Positions 8,673 through 17,321 of a DNA stretch of 64,000 nucleotides are shown here, in pieces; positions within the stretch are counted from its first letter, which is position 1, and each line of letters starts with the position of its first letter. Made by a program: the position numbers and the translations under genes. A model generated the notes under the pieces. That model was not told the origin of the DNA. It made no database searches and saw only the letters and a list, made by a program, of their open reading frames with translations. Source of the stretch: an uncultured Naasia sp. (GTDB lineage Bacteria > Actinomycetota > Actinomycetes > Actinomycetales > Microbacteriaceae); contig CAJYYA010000014.1 of NCBI GenBank assembly GCA_913778905.1, positions 62,001 to 126,000 of the forward strand, read 5' to 3'.

Positions 8673-8737
8673 CGCACTTTCCAGTCCTCCCTCGTCGCGG
8701 AGTGCTGTCGCGGGCTGAGTCAGAAGACCTCTAGAGG
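8657..8737 (+). promoter_or_regulatory. leuCD attenuator with mutually exclusive stems
   Basis: CCGCGAC at 8657-8663 overlaps the end of the leader peptide. It can pair with GTCGCGG at 8694-8700 (extendable to an 11-bp stem, 8657-8667 with 8690-8700, containing one G-U pair) or with a second GTCGCGG at 8707-8713. The two pairings exclude each other, as expected for terminator/antiterminator switching. A 10-bp palindrome CCTCTAGAGG at 8728-8737 lies beside the leuC Shine-Dalgarno-like AGGAAG, so access of ribosomes to leuC may also be modulated. No U-tract is present, so the off-state may act on translation or on Rho. Confidence 0.6.
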
Positions 8738-8752
8738 AAGACGCCTAACGTC

Positions 8753-10249
8753 ATGAACACCACCACCGACTCCGGATCCGGCGCGGATCCGCTGGCCCGC
8801 TCGGGTCGCACCCTGGCCGAGAAGGTCTGGGACGACCACCTCGTCGCCAAGGGCGAGAACGGCGAGCCGGATCTGCTCTACATCGACCTGCACCTGGTGC
8901 ACGAGGTCACGAGCCCGCAGGCCTTCGACGGCCTGCGTCAGGCGGGCCGCCCGGTCCGTCGCCCGGACCTCACCATCGCGACCGAGGATCACAACACCCC
9001 GACGGTCAACATCGACAAGCCCATCGCCGACCTGACGAGCCGCACCCAGATCGAGACGCTGCGCCGCAACGCCGAGGAGTTCGGCGTCCGCCTCCACTCG
9101 CTGGGCGACAAGGAGCAGGGCATCGTGCACGTCGTGGGACCCCAGCTGGGTCTCACGATGCCGGGCATCACGGTCGTCTGCGGCGACTCGCACACGTCGA
9201 CCCACGGCGCGTTCGGTGCGATGGCGTTCGGTATCGGCACGAGCGAGGTCGAGCACGTCCTCGCCACCCAGACACTCCCGCTGAAGCCGTTCAAGACCAT
9301 GGCCATCACGGTCGAGGGGGAGCTCCGCCCCGGCGTCACCGCGAAGGACATCATCCTGGCCGTCATCGCCAAGATCAGCACCGGCGGCGGTCAGGGCTAC
9401 GTCCTCGAGTACCGCGGCAGCGCTATCCGTTCCCTCTCCATGGAGGGTCGGATGACGATCTGCAACATGTCGATCGAGGCCGGAGCCCGCGCGGGCATGG
9501 TCGCGCCCGACGACATCACCTTCGAGTACCTCAAGGGCCGCCCGCACGCACCCGAGGGCGCCGACTGGGACGCCGCCGTCGAATACTGGCGAACTCTCGC
9601 CACCGACGACGACGCGGTCTTCGACGCCGAGGTGTTCCTCGACGCCAACGAGCTCGAGCCCTTCGTCACCTGGGGCACCAACCCCGGCCAGGGCGTCTCG
9701 CTGTCCGACACCGTGCCCAACCCCGCGGACATCGACGGCGCCGCCGAGCGCGCCGCGGCCGAGCGGGCGCTCGAGTACATGGATCTCGCCGCCGGGACGC
9801 CGATGAAGGACATCGCGGTCGACGCGGTCTTCATGGGCTCCTGCACCAACAGTCGCATCGAGGACCTGCGTGCGTTCGCGTCCATCATCGAGGGCAAGCA
9901 GAAGGCCGAGGGCGTGCGCGTCATGGTCGTCCCCGGCTCCGCCAAGGTGCGCCTGCAGGCCGAGGCCGAGGGGCTCGACAAGGTGTTCGAGGAGTTCGGC
10001 GCGGAGTGGCGCTTCGCGGGCTGCTCGATGTGCCTCGGGATGAATCCCGACCAGCTCGCCCCCGGGGAGCGCTGCGCCTCGACGAGCAACCGCAACTTCG
10101 AGGGCCGTCAGGGCAAGGGTGGCCGCACCCACCTGGTGTCGCCTCTGGTCGCCGCCGCGACCGCGATCCGCGGGACCCTCTCAAGCCCCTGGGACCTCGA
10201 GCACGACTCGGACGCGGCAACCGCCGCCGATTCGAAGGTGAGCGCCTGA
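8753..10249 (+). CDS. leuC: 3-isopropylmalate dehydratase large subunit
   Basis: 498 aa, full length. With LeuD it isomerises 2-isopropylmalate to 3-isopropylmalate in leucine biosynthesis, using a [4Fe-4S] cluster. The three cluster cysteines are visible: C364 in GSCTNSR and C424 and C427 in AGCSMCLGM. The aconitase-type substrate motif [11 protein letters not shown] lies near residue 143. The N-terminal 15 residues ([15 protein letters not shown]) are a short, variable extension. The gene follows the leader peptide/attenuator and ends in a TGATG junction with leuD, so the two subunits are translationally coupled. Regulation is most likely by leucine through the attenuator. Confidence 0.98.
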   Translation: MNTTTDSGSGADPLARSGRTLAEKVWDDHLVAKGENGEPDLLYIDLHLVHEVTSPQAFDGLRQAGRPVRRPDLTIATEDHNTPTVNIDKPIADLTSRTQIETLRRNAEEFGVRLHSLGDKEQGIVHVVGPQLGLTMPGITVVCGDSHTSTHGAFGAMAFGIGTSEVEHVLATQTLPLKPFKTMAITVEGELRPGVTAKDIILAVIAKISTGGGQGYVLEYRGSAIRSLSMEGRMTICNMSIEAGARAGMVAPDDITFEYLKGRPHAPEGADWDAAVEYWRTLATDDDAVFDAEVFLDANELEPFVTWGTNPGQGVSLSDTVPNPADIDGAAERAAAERALEYMDLAAGTPMKDIAVDAVFMGSCTNSRIEDLRAFASIIEGKQKAEGVRVMVVPGSAKVRLQAEAEGLDKVFEEFGAEWRFAGCSMCLGMNPDQLAPGERCASTSNRNFEGRQGKGGRTHLVSPLVAAATAIRGTLSSPWDLEHDSDAATAADSKVSA

Positions 10250-10848
10250 TGGAGAAGTTCGAGACCCACACCGGCATCGCCGTTCCGTTCAAGCGGTCGA
10301 ACGTCGACACCGATCAGATCATCCCGGCCGTCTTCCTCAAGCGTGTCACCAAGACGGGCTTCGATGACGCCCTCTTCCACGGGTGGCGACAGGATCCCGA
10401 CTTCATCCTGAACCAGCGCGCCTACCAGGGCGCCTCGGTGCTCGTCGCCGGAGCCGACTTCGGTACCGGCTCGAGCCGTGAGCACGCCGTCTGGGCGCTG
10501 CGTGACTACGGCTTCAAGGTCGTCCTCAGCCCCCGGTTCGCGGACATCTTCCGTGGCAACTCCGGCAAGCAGGGGCTCCTGACGGGCATCGTCGAGCAGG
10601 CGGACATCGAGAAGCTGTGGGCGGCTATCGAGGAGAGCCCGGGAATAGCGGTTACCGTCGATCTGGTTGCCAAGACTGCGAGTGTCGGCGAACTCAGCGT
10701 TCCGTTCGAGATCGACGACTACACCCGGTGGAGACTGATCGAAGGACTCGACGACATCGCATTGACCCTTCGAGACGAGGAGAGCATCTCCCGTTTCGAA
10801 GAGCAGCGCGAGTCGTGGCGCCCCAAGACGCTCCCCGCGCGGGGCTAG
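10249..10848 (+). CDS. leuD: 3-isopropylmalate dehydratase small subunit
   Basis: 199 aa, usual length. The ATG at 10249 shares its first base with the leuC stop, which fixes the start; a longer in-frame extension lies inside leuC and is discarded. The swivel-domain motif [17 protein letters not shown] (about residues 67-83) supplies the substrate-binding loop of the aconitase superfamily, and [11 protein letters not shown] follows. It forms the heterodimer with LeuC in the cytoplasm. Downstream, 127 bp separate it from murA, containing a hairpin directly before the murA ribosome-binding site. Confidence 0.97.
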   Translation: MEKFETHTGIAVPFKRSNVDTDQIIPAVFLKRVTKTGFDDALFHGWRQDPDFILNQRAYQGASVLVAGADFGTGSSREHAVWALRDYGFKVVLSPRFADIFRGNSGKQGLLTGIVEQADIEKLWAAIEESPGIAVTVDLVAKTASVGELSVPFEIDDYTRWRLIEGLDDIALTLRDEESISRFEEQRESWRPKTLPARG

Positions 10849-10924
10849 CGACGCAGTTCACGTCCGTCCCACCGGGGCCGACGAGAGTAGTAATCACCTC
10901 GAGCGACCTCGGGAGTGACGAGTG

Positions 10925-10954
10925 CCCTGGCGCCGACTCCGGTCGGTGCCAGGG
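10925..10954 (+). promoter_or_regulatory. 13-bp hairpin in the leuD-murA gap
   Basis: CCCTGGCGCCGAC (10925-10937) pairs with GTCGGTGCCAGGG (10942-10954) around a four-base loop. The one non-Watson-Crick pair is G-U on the plus-strand RNA, consistent with an RNA structure read in this direction. It ends ten bases before the murA Shine-Dalgarno AAGGAG. It could end leuCD transcription without a U-tract or act in the murA leader. Confidence 0.5.
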
Positions 10955-10975
10955 ACTGAGAGCAAGGAGCACCTC

Positions 10976-12358
10976 GTGTCTGATACCTCGGCTACCGGAC
11001 TCGCCACGGATTCACGGAAGGCCGGCGCACGCGTCGGCTACAACTTCGACGCGCTCGTGATCGACGGCGGCGTTCCCCTCAAGGGCACCATCGAGGTGCT
11101 CGGCGCGAAGAACCTGGTCACCAAGGCCATGGTCGCCTCCCTGCTCGGCGAGACGCAGAGCCTCCTTCGCGACGTCCCCGAGATCTCGGACGTCCAGGTC
11201 GTGCGCGGGCTCCTCGAGGTGCACGGCGTCACGGTCACCGAAGGCGTCGAGCCCGGGGATCTGCTCCTGGACCCCAGCAACGTGCGCAGCGCCCACATGC
11301 ACGAGATCGATGCGCACGCCGGCTCGAGCCGCATCCCGATCCTCTTCTGCGGCCCGCTGCTGCACCAGCTCGGCGAAGCTTTCATCCCCGACCTCGGCGG
11401 CTGCCGCATCGGCGACCGCCCGATCGACTTCCACCTCGACGCTCTCCGCCACTTCGGCGCGGTCGTCGACAAGCTGCCCACCGGCATCCGCATCACGGCC
11501 CCGAACGGGCTGAGGGGCGCGGCCATCGAGCTGCCCTACCCGAGCGTCGGCGCGACCGAGCAGGTCCTCCTCACGGCCGTCCGAGCCGAGGGCACGACCG
11601 AGCTGCGGAACGCGGCGATCGAACCCGAGATCATGGACCTCATCGCGATCCTGCAGAAGATGGGCGCGATCATCTCGGTCGAGCCGAACCGCGTGATCCT
11701 CATCGAGGGCGTCGACCGCCTCGAGGGCTACTCCCACCGGGCGATCTTCGACCGCAACGAGGCCGCGAGCTGGGCTTCTGCAGCGCTGGCCACCGGTGGC
11801 GACATCGAGGTCAAGGGCGCCAAGCAGGAGCACATGATGACGTTCCTCAACGTGTTCCGGAAGGTCGGCGGCGCGTTCGACGTCTACGAGGACGGCATCC
11901 GCTTCTACCACCCGGGCGGCGAGCTCAAGCCCGTCGTCATCGAGACCGACGTGCACCCCGGCTTCATGACCGACTGGCAGCAGCCCCTCATCGTCGCGCT
12001 CACGCAGGCCCGCGGCGCGTCCATCGTGCACGAGACCGTCTACGAGAACCGTTTCGGCTTCACGGATGCGCTCAACCAGATGGGCGCCGACATCACGGTG
12101 CACAAGCAGGGCCTCACCGGCACCGCTCGTCGAGTTCCCCGTCGCAACCTCGAGCAGGCGGCCGTCATCGTCGGCCCGACCCCGCTGCACGGCGCCGACG
12201 TCGAGGTGCCCGACCTGCGCGGCGGGTTCTCTCACCTCATCGCCGCTCTGACCGCGGAGGGGCGCTCGCGCGTCAGCAACGTGGGCATCATCAGCCGTGG
12301 ATACGGTGACTTCCTCGGCAAGCTCGAGGCGCTCGGCGCGCGATTCTCCGTCGAGTGA
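10976..12358 (+). CDS. murA: UDP-N-acetylglucosamine 1-carboxyvinyltransferase
   Basis: 460 aa from a GTG at 10976, chosen because AAGGAG lies six bases upstream; an upstream ATG would run through the hairpin. Transfers enolpyruvate from PEP to UDP-GlcNAc, the first committed step of peptidoglycan synthesis. The EPSP-synthase fold shows KNLVTKAMVAS near residue 44 and the catalytic loop GGCRIGDRP with C143, so the usual fosfomycin-reactive cysteine is retained. An N-terminal extension of about 20 residues precedes the conserved start. It overlaps the following acyltransferase gene by one base (TGATG). Confidence 0.97.
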   Translation: MSDTSATGLATDSRKAGARVGYNFDALVIDGGVPLKGTIEVLGAKNLVTKAMVASLLGETQSLLRDVPEISDVQVVRGLLEVHGVTVTEGVEPGDLLLDPSNVRSAHMHEIDAHAGSSRIPILFCGPLLHQLGEAFIPDLGGCRIGDRPIDFHLDALRHFGAVVDKLPTGIRITAPNGLRGAAIELPYPSVGATEQVLLTAVRAEGTTELRNAAIEPEIMDLIAILQKMGAIISVEPNRVILIEGVDRLEGYSHRAIFDRNEAASWASAALATGGDIEVKGAKQEHMMTFLNVFRKVGGAFDVYEDGIRFYHPGGELKPVVIETDVHPGFMTDWQQPLIVALTQARGASIVHETVYENRFGFTDALNQMGADITVHKQGLTGTARRVPRRNLEQAAVIVGPTPLHGADVEVPDLRGGFSHLIAALTAEGRSRVSNVGIISRGYGDFLGKLEALGARFSVE

Positions 12359-13212
12359 TGGCGCGGGACGAGGCATCCGATGCGTCGGGCGCCGGATCTC
12401 AGCCCCGTGCGGACGCGTCGGCCGACCATAATGGTCCGGTGCCCCGTGGAAGTGAGTCGCCGGCTGTGAAGTCGGGCAAGCCCGAGAAGCACCGGCCGTC
12501 GTGGTTCTGGCCGCTGGCCGTCATCGTCGTCCCCTTCATCCGCCTGGCGACGCGTCTGCGTGTCGAGGGCAAGGAGAATGTGCCGCTGGCCGGGGCGTTC
12601 GTCATGTCGCCCAACCACTACAGCGAGATCGATCCGCTCATCGTCGCCGTCGCGTTGTGGCAGACCGGCCGAGCCCCCCGATTCCTCGCCAAGGCGAGCC
12701 TGTGGAAAGTCCCCGTCGTAGGAGCTGCGTTGCGCGCCACCGGCCAGATCCCCGTCGAGCGCGCCGGTGGCAGTCGTACGGCGGTTCCGCTCGAGGCCGC
12801 AGAGAAGCTGGTCAGCGAGGAGCGCGGCGTCATCATCTACCCCGAGGGGTCTCTCACGCGGGATCCCGACATGTGGCCGATGCGCGGCAAGGTCGGTGCG
12901 GTCCGACTGGCGTTGGAGCACGACATCCCGCTCATCCCGGTCGCTCACTGGGGCACGCACGGCCTCATGAAGCGCTACGGAAAAGGCCTCACCCTCATCC
13001 CGCGTGCCCGCATCACGGTGCGATTCGGCGAGGAGGTCGACCTGTCGGCGTTCCGTGATCGGCCTCTCGACGCGGCGAACTTGAACGCTGCCACCGACGC
13101 CGTCATGGCGCGTATCACCGGACTGCTGGCGGAACTGCGCGACGAGCCCGCTCCCGCCGAGCGATGGGACCCCAAGAACCGGGGCCAGAGCGAGACGGGC
13201 CGCTTCTCGTGA
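12358..13212 (+). CDS. 1-acylglycerol-3-phosphate acyltransferase family protein (PlsC-like)
   Basis: 284 aa; ATG at 12358 sharing a base with the murA stop (a GTG one codon earlier is possible). Probably acylates lysophosphatidate or a related lipid at the inner membrane face. After a poorly conserved polar N-terminus of about 45 residues comes a hydrophobic anchor (WPLAVIVVPFIRLATRL), then acyltransferase block I NHYSEIDP (the H-x4-D motif), block II around RFLAKASLWKVPVVG and block III YPEGSLTRD. The C-terminal 20 residues are charged and probably disordered. Set within a murA-gpsA run, it links phospholipid synthesis with envelope genes. The exact acceptor lipid cannot be told from sequence. 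Confidence 0.9.
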   Translation: MARDEASDASGAGSQPRADASADHNGPVPRGSESPAVKSGKPEKHRPSWFWPLAVIVVPFIRLATRLRVEGKENVPLAGAFVMSPNHYSEIDPLIVAVALWQTGRAPRFLAKASLWKVPVVGAALRATGQIPVERAGGSRTAVPLEAAEKLVSEERGVIIYPEGSLTRDPDMWPMRGKVGAVRLALEHDIPLIPVAHWGTHGLMKRYGKGLTLIPRARITVRFGEEVDLSAFRDRPLDAANLNAATDAVMARITGLLAELRDEPAPAERWDPKNRGQSETGRFS

Positions 13213-14234
13213 CCGATGCGACCGCTCGCGCCGAGAGGCGAGTGGCCGTGCTCGGCGCCGGAAGCTGGGGTACCACCTTCGCCAAGGTCCTCGCCGACGG
13301 CGGGTCGGAGGTCGCGCTGTGGGCACGGCGCGACGATCTCGCCCGCGAGATCTCCGGGACCCGCCGGAACAGTCACTACCTTCCGGGCATCAACCTCCCG
13401 CGGGGGATCCACGCCGACTCGAGTCTCGAGCGTGTGCTCGACGGCGCTCAGCAGGTCTACGTCTCGGTCCCGAGCCAGTCTCTGCGGGCCAACCTGACAG
13501 CCATCAAGCACCTGGTCCCCGCCGACGTTCCCGTCGTGAGCCTCATGAAGGGCGTCGAGCGTGATACCGGACTGCGCATGAGCGAGGTCCTGGTCGACGT
13601 GCTCGAGATCGAGCCGGCGCGCGTGGCCGTAGCATCCGGCCCCAACCTCGCGCTCGAAGTGGCGAAAGGATGGCCGACCGCCGCCGTCGTCGCCTCGACC
13701 GACGAGGGGACGGCGTCGGAAGTCGCCCGGACATCGTCGAGCCCGTACTTCCGTTCGTTCTACAACACCGACGTCGTCGGAACGGAGTTCGGCGGGGTGC
13801 TCAAGAATCTCATCGCGGTCGCCATCGGCATCGTCGACGGGGTCGGCTACGGAGAGAACACCAAGGCGTCGATCCTCACCCGCGGGTTGGCCGAGATGAC
13901 GTCGTTCGCCATGGCTCACGGCGCCCGGAGCGGCACCATGGCCGGACTGGCGGGTCTCGGCGACCTCATCGCCACCAGCTCGTCGCCGCTGTCGCGCAAC
14001 AATCAGGCTGGGCGTCTGCTCGGACAGGGCTACGACTTCGACGAGGTCGTCGCATCGATGGACCAGACAGCGGAAGGCCTCGCTTCGGTGGGGCCCATCC
14101 TGGCGCTCGCCGACGCGAAGGGCGTCGACATGCCCATCGTGGCTCAGGTCGCGGCCGTGCTCGCCGGTACGCTCGATCCGAAGGACATCGCGCCACACCT
14201 CACGACCGATCTGGATCAGCCGCTCGGGGAGTAG
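13209..14234 (+). CDS. gpsA: Glycerol-3-phosphate dehydrogenase [NAD(P)+]
   Basis: 341 aa from a GTG at 13209 in a GTGA overlap with the acyltransferase stop. Reduces dihydroxyacetone phosphate to sn-glycerol 3-phosphate, the backbone for the acyltransferase encoded just upstream. The Rossmann motif VAVLGAGSWGTTFA lies at residues 11-24. The family signature ASGPNLALEVAKG (near 140) and the catalytic-domain sequence TEFGGVLKNLIAVAIGIVDG (near 195) with its Lys are intact. Ends 97 bp before ddl, a gap without an obvious hairpin. Confidence 0.96.
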   Translation: MTDATARAERRVAVLGAGSWGTTFAKVLADGGSEVALWARRDDLAREISGTRRNSHYLPGINLPRGIHADSSLERVLDGAQQVYVSVPSQSLRANLTAIKHLVPADVPVVSLMKGVERDTGLRMSEVLVDVLEIEPARVAVASGPNLALEVAKGWPTAAVVASTDEGTASEVARTSSSPYFRSFYNTDVVGTEFGGVLKNLIAVAIGIVDGVGYGENTKASILTRGLAEMTSFAMAHGARSGTMAGLAGLGDLIATSSSPLSRNNQAGRLLGQGYDFDEVVASMDQTAEGLASVGPILALADAKGVDMPIVAQVAAVLAGTLDPKDIAPHLTTDLDQPLGE

Positions 14235-14331
14235 TCCTTCGGACACGATCGACGCGTGTGCAGGACCATCCGATGACTCTGCCGGCCGATCGGGCGCGTG
14301 ACGACCTGAACCGGAAAAGAGTGTGCGCGAC

Positions 14332-15417
14332 ATGACCGAACGACTCCGACTCGTCCTGCTGTTCGGCGGCCGTTCCAGCGAGCACTCGATCAGTTGCGCG
14401 ACCGCGGGCGGTGTCCTGGGTGCGATCGATCGCGACCGCTACGAGGTCATCCCTGTCGGCATCACGCGGGATGGCGCCTTCGTGCTCGAAAGCGACGACC
14501 CGGCCCGCTTCGCACTCGACCCGAGCTCGTTGCCCGAGGTGGCCGACAACGGTACCCGGGTCCTCTGGCCCGAATCGACCCTCACACGCGAACTGCGCGT
14601 CGAGGAGGACGGCGGGATCCGGTCGCTGGGCGATGTCGACCTGGTGTTCCCGATCCTGCACGGCCCCTTCGGCGAGGACGGAACGGTGCAGGGCATGCTC
14701 GAGCTGATCGGCCTGCCCTACGTCGGCAACGGTGTACTCGCGTCGTCGCTCGGGATGGACAAGCACTTCACCAAGACGGTGCTCGAGGCCGCGGGCATCG
14801 AGGTCGCGCCGTGGGTCACGGTCACGCGGGGCACCTGGCAGCGCGACAACGGACGTCTGCGGAAGGCCGCCGACGCTCTCGGCTACCCGCAGTTCGTCAA
14901 GCCCGCACGGGCGGGGTCGTCGGTCGGCGTCTCCCGTGTGGTCGACGCCGGGGGGCTCGACGCGGCGCTCGAGATCGCATTCGCGGAGGACGACAAGGCG
15001 CTCATCGAGAGCGCGATCGTCGGTCGTGAGGTCGAGTGCGCGGTGCTCGGCGGGATCGACGGAGGCGAGCCCCGGGTATCCGTCGCAGGCGAGATCGTGG
15101 TCACGGGCCGCGACTTCTACGACTTCGACGCGAAGTACCTCGACGCTGCGGGCGTCGAGCTCGTCTGCCCGGCGGATCTCGGTCCTGGTGAGCTGCGCGA
15201 GATGCAGCGCATCGCGGGCCGTGCCTTCACCGCCATCGGCGGGGCCGGCCTCGCGCGGGTCGACTTCTTCTTCACGGGCTCGACGTTCATCGTCAACGAG
15301 ATCAACACGATGCCGGGATTCACCCCGATCTCGATGTTCCCGAAGTGCTGGCTCGCCTCGGGCCTCACCTACCCCGCTCTCATCGACGACCTGATCACCC
15401 AGGCCCTCCCCTCCTGA
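14332..15417 (+). CDS. ddl: D-alanine--D-alanine ligase
   Basis: 361 aa, usual length. Joins two D-Ala residues for the peptidoglycan stem peptide, using ATP. Visible features: N-terminal LLFGGRSSEHSIS, the HGPFGEDGTVQG loop near residue 107, ATP-grasp FVKPARAGSSVGVS, and the metal-binding end FIVNEINTMPGFTPISMF. The omega-loop contains YDFDAKYL, with Tyr typical of dipeptide-forming rather than D-Ala-D-Lac ligases. Start is the ATG at 14332; a GTG three codons earlier is possible. The stop is two bases before a very long hairpin, and the next core gene (DUF3515) is about 14.7 kb away. Confidence 0.97.
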   Translation: MTERLRLVLLFGGRSSEHSISCATAGGVLGAIDRDRYEVIPVGITRDGAFVLESDDPARFALDPSSLPEVADNGTRVLWPESTLTRELRVEEDGGIRSLGDVDLVFPILHGPFGEDGTVQGMLELIGLPYVGNGVLASSLGMDKHFTKTVLEAAGIEVAPWVTVTRGTWQRDNGRLRKAADALGYPQFVKPARAGSSVGVSRVVDAGGLDAALEIAFAEDDKALIESAIVGREVECAVLGGIDGGEPRVSVAGEIVVTGRDFYDFDAKYLDAAGVELVCPADLGPGELREMQRIAGRAFTAIGGAGLARVDFFFTGSTFIVNEINTMPGFTPISMFPKCWLASGLTYPALIDDLITQALPS

Positions 15418-15419
15418 CA

Positions 15420-15496
15420 TCGGATATTGCGGCAAAGACCGCACGTTCCGGCTAGTGGAACTAGCCGGAACGTGCGGTCTTTGCCGCAATATCCGA
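15420..15496. terminator. 37-bp perfect inverted repeat with 3-nt loop
   Basis: Bases 15420-15456 are exactly complementary to 15460-15496 around a GGA loop. It begins two bases after the ddl stop and lies between convergent transcription units (ddl and the hydrolase at 15589-16398), so it could terminate both. There is no T-tract on either side. Its outer ends (TCGGAT...ATCCGA) and the inner CGTTCCGG motif recur near the other end of the catabolic island at 29976-30109, so it may be a member of a repeat family and not only a terminator. Confidence 0.85.
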
Positions 15497-15588
15497 CCCT
15501 CGCAGCCGGGCGTGAAGCGGCCCCGCGTCGCGGCTCTGAGGCAGCACGACACGGGGCCGGTCGGTTCCCTGCGAGGTGGGGAGTCGGG

Positions 15589-16398
15589 TCAGACGGTCGC
15601 GCGCTCGCGGACCGCCTCGGCGACCACGTGCGCGAAGCCCGCGGGGTCGGACAGGTGGGCGAAGTGGTCGGCGCCCTCGATGTCGGTCGACGTCGCGCCG
15701 GGGATCACCGAGACGAGGTCGTGCACCGACTGATACAGGAACGGCGTGGTGGCCGTGCCCGCGATGAGGTGGGTGGGGTCGTCGATCGCACCGTGAACGG
15801 AGATGTCGTCGCCGAGTGCGTCGATCTCGCGCAATTCGCGCACCCAGGTGGGCGTGAGGGGAGCGGCGGCACCCCAGATGGGCGTCTCGCGGATGAAGGG
15901 GATGGCTTCGCTCGGCACACGGACGAAGTTGACGAGCGCGTATTCGAGCGCGCCGTCGAGATCGCCCTTGTCGATCAGTTCGACATAGCCGGGGAGACGC
16001 TCGCCGGCCACCGCGCCCTGCACGGCGAGAGGCGGCTCGTAGGCGATGTGGGTGCCTCCGCCGAGACCGTTCTCGCGGACGTAGGTGAGCGTGACCAGTG
16101 CGCCGAACGAGTGACCGAGGAGGTGGGCGCCGGGGCCGGCGACCTCCATCATGGTGGCGATGTCGGCGACCTCGCGGGCGAGCGAGTACTCGTCGCCGTC
16201 GCCGGTGTCGCCGCGACCGCGACGGTCGTAGACGTAGACCGTGAAGTGCTCGGCCAGGTGTTCGGATGCCGGCAGCCACTGCTCCTTGGTGGCGATGCTG
16301 CCGTGCGTGATGACCAGGGCGGGGCCCTGGCCGCGGCGGAAGTAGCCCAGCGTGACGCCATCGTCAGCGACGACGCTGAGGTTCTCGATCTCTGACAT
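15589..16398 (-). CDS. Alpha/beta hydrolase
   Basis: 269 aa from the ATG at 16398, preceded by a strong AAGGAGG. Fold landmarks: oxyanion-region ITHGS near residue 31, nucleophile elbow GHSFGA with S97, and catalytic His in GADHFAHL (H245). No signal peptide, so cytoplasmic. Substrate unknown. It is the leftmost gene of the aromatic island and reads away from the IclR gene on the same strand, 99 bp after its stop. The CoA-based route encoded here needs a step releasing gentisate from its CoA ester, and a thioesterase or carboxylesterase role for this enzyme is possible but unproven. Confidence 0.85.
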   Translation of the reverse strand: MSEIENLSVVADDGVTLGYFRRGQGPALVITHGSIATKEQWLPASEHLAEHFTVYVYDRRGRGDTGDGDEYSLAREVADIATMMEVAGPGAHLLGHSFGALVTLTYVRENGLGGGTHIAYEPPLAVQGAVAGERLPGYVELIDKGDLDGALEYALVNFVRVPSEAIPFIRETPIWGAAAPLTPTWVRELREIDALGDDISVHGAIDDPTHLIAGTATTPFLYQSVHDLVSVIPGATSTDIEGADHFAHLSDPAGFAHVVAEAVRERATV

Positions 16399-16497
16399 CT
16401 CTGCCTCCTTGCAGTGACGGGATGCCGACATCGTGTAACAGAACTGCGTCACGCGCAAGTCTTTTGTTTCACGTCATGCAAGGCGAAGAGGTCGTTC

Positions 16498-17223
16498 TCA
16501 GGTGAGCGCGGCGAGGCCGGCGCGGAGCGCGCGTTCCAGATCCGCTGCGCCGCTGGGCCCGACGCGGTCCGACGGGAGGGCGATCGCGAGTCCGGCCGGC
16601 ACCGGCCCTTCGGCGGCGAGCATGCCGACCGCGGTGACCCCGGCCTCGCTCTCGCCGACGTTCACCGCCACTCCCGATCGACGGATCTCCTCGAGTTCGC
16701 CGTTGAGCTCGGGGAGCGTGTGGATCCGCTGTCCCGGCCAGGAGGGCAGGCCCTGCGGATGCAGGCGCTCGACCTGGTCCCACGGGAGCGCGGCGAGGAT
16801 CGCCTTCCCGCCCGATGTGCAATAGGCGGGGATTCGTGCCCCGATCCGCAACCCGATCCGCAGAGCCTGACGCCCCTCGATCCCGTCGATGAACTGGATG
16901 TCGTTGCCGACGAGCGCCACGAGGTGCACGGTCTCGTGCACGAGGTCGTACGTCGCTCGGACCGCGGGGCGCAGTCGCGCCACGGTCTCGGCGAGCGCGT
17001 TCGGGGAGCGCGCCGTGCGCGACAGCAGGGGCCCCGCTATGTAGCGGCGCCCCGGAGTGCGGGCCGCGGCATCGTGCTCGGCCATGGTGGCGAGGATCCG
17101 GTGCGCCGTCGAGGGGGCCACGCCGAGCTCCGCGGCCATCTCGGTCACCGTGACCTCGCCGCAATCGATGAGGGCGCGCAGGATGTGCATCGCCGACGCG
17201 ACGGAATGGTTGGTGGATGCCAT
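16498..17223 (-). CDS. IclR-family transcriptional regulator
   Basis: 241 aa from the ATG at 17223. The N-terminal winged helix-turn-helix shows ALIDCGEVTVTEMAAELGVAPSTAHRIL (about residues 17-45), the IclR pattern, and the C-terminal effector domain carries YCTSGGKAILAAL and GVTAVGMLAAEG. IclR proteins usually bind small aromatic or organic acids and control adjacent catabolic operons. It is divergent from the gentisate operon, with 98 bp between the two starts and an imperfect palindrome close to its own start, so control of the gentisate genes with autoregulation is likely. Gentisate or salicylate as effector is inference. Confidence 0.92.
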   Translation of the reverse strand: MASTNHSVASAMHILRALIDCGEVTVTEMAAELGVAPSTAHRILATMAEHDAAARTPGRRYIAGPLLSRTARSPNALAETVARLRPAVRATYDLVHETVHLVALVGNDIQFIDGIEGRQALRIGLRIGARIPAYCTSGGKAILAALPWDQVERLHPQGLPSWPGQRIHTLPELNGELEEIRRSGVAVNVGESEAGVTAVGMLAAEGPVPAGLAIALPSDRVGPSGAADLERALRAGLAALT

Positions 17224-17228
17224 TCCTC

Positions 17229-17250
17229 TATTTTGCGCACTCCGCAATAT
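17229..17250. promoter_or_regulatory. Candidate IclR operator
   Basis: An imperfect palindrome, TATTTTGCG then CACTC then CGCAATAT, with seven of eight core arm bases matching, begins six bases upstream of the IclR ATG (minus strand). It lies 72 bp from the start of the divergent gentisate dioxygenase gene. The AT-rich arms stand out in GC-rich surroundings. It would be well placed for autoregulation and for control of the gentisate operon. Confidence 0.45.
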
Positions 17251-17321
17251 CTAGTGCCATGAGTTGTGCAGAAGCGAATGCGCGGCGCACCGTGGAAGCA
17301 CCATCGACGAGGAGGGTGAGC

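Noticed and set aside
10976-12358. Intrinsic fosfomycin resistance by loss of the MurA active-site cysteine.
   Set aside because: The GGCRIG loop retains the cysteine (C143).
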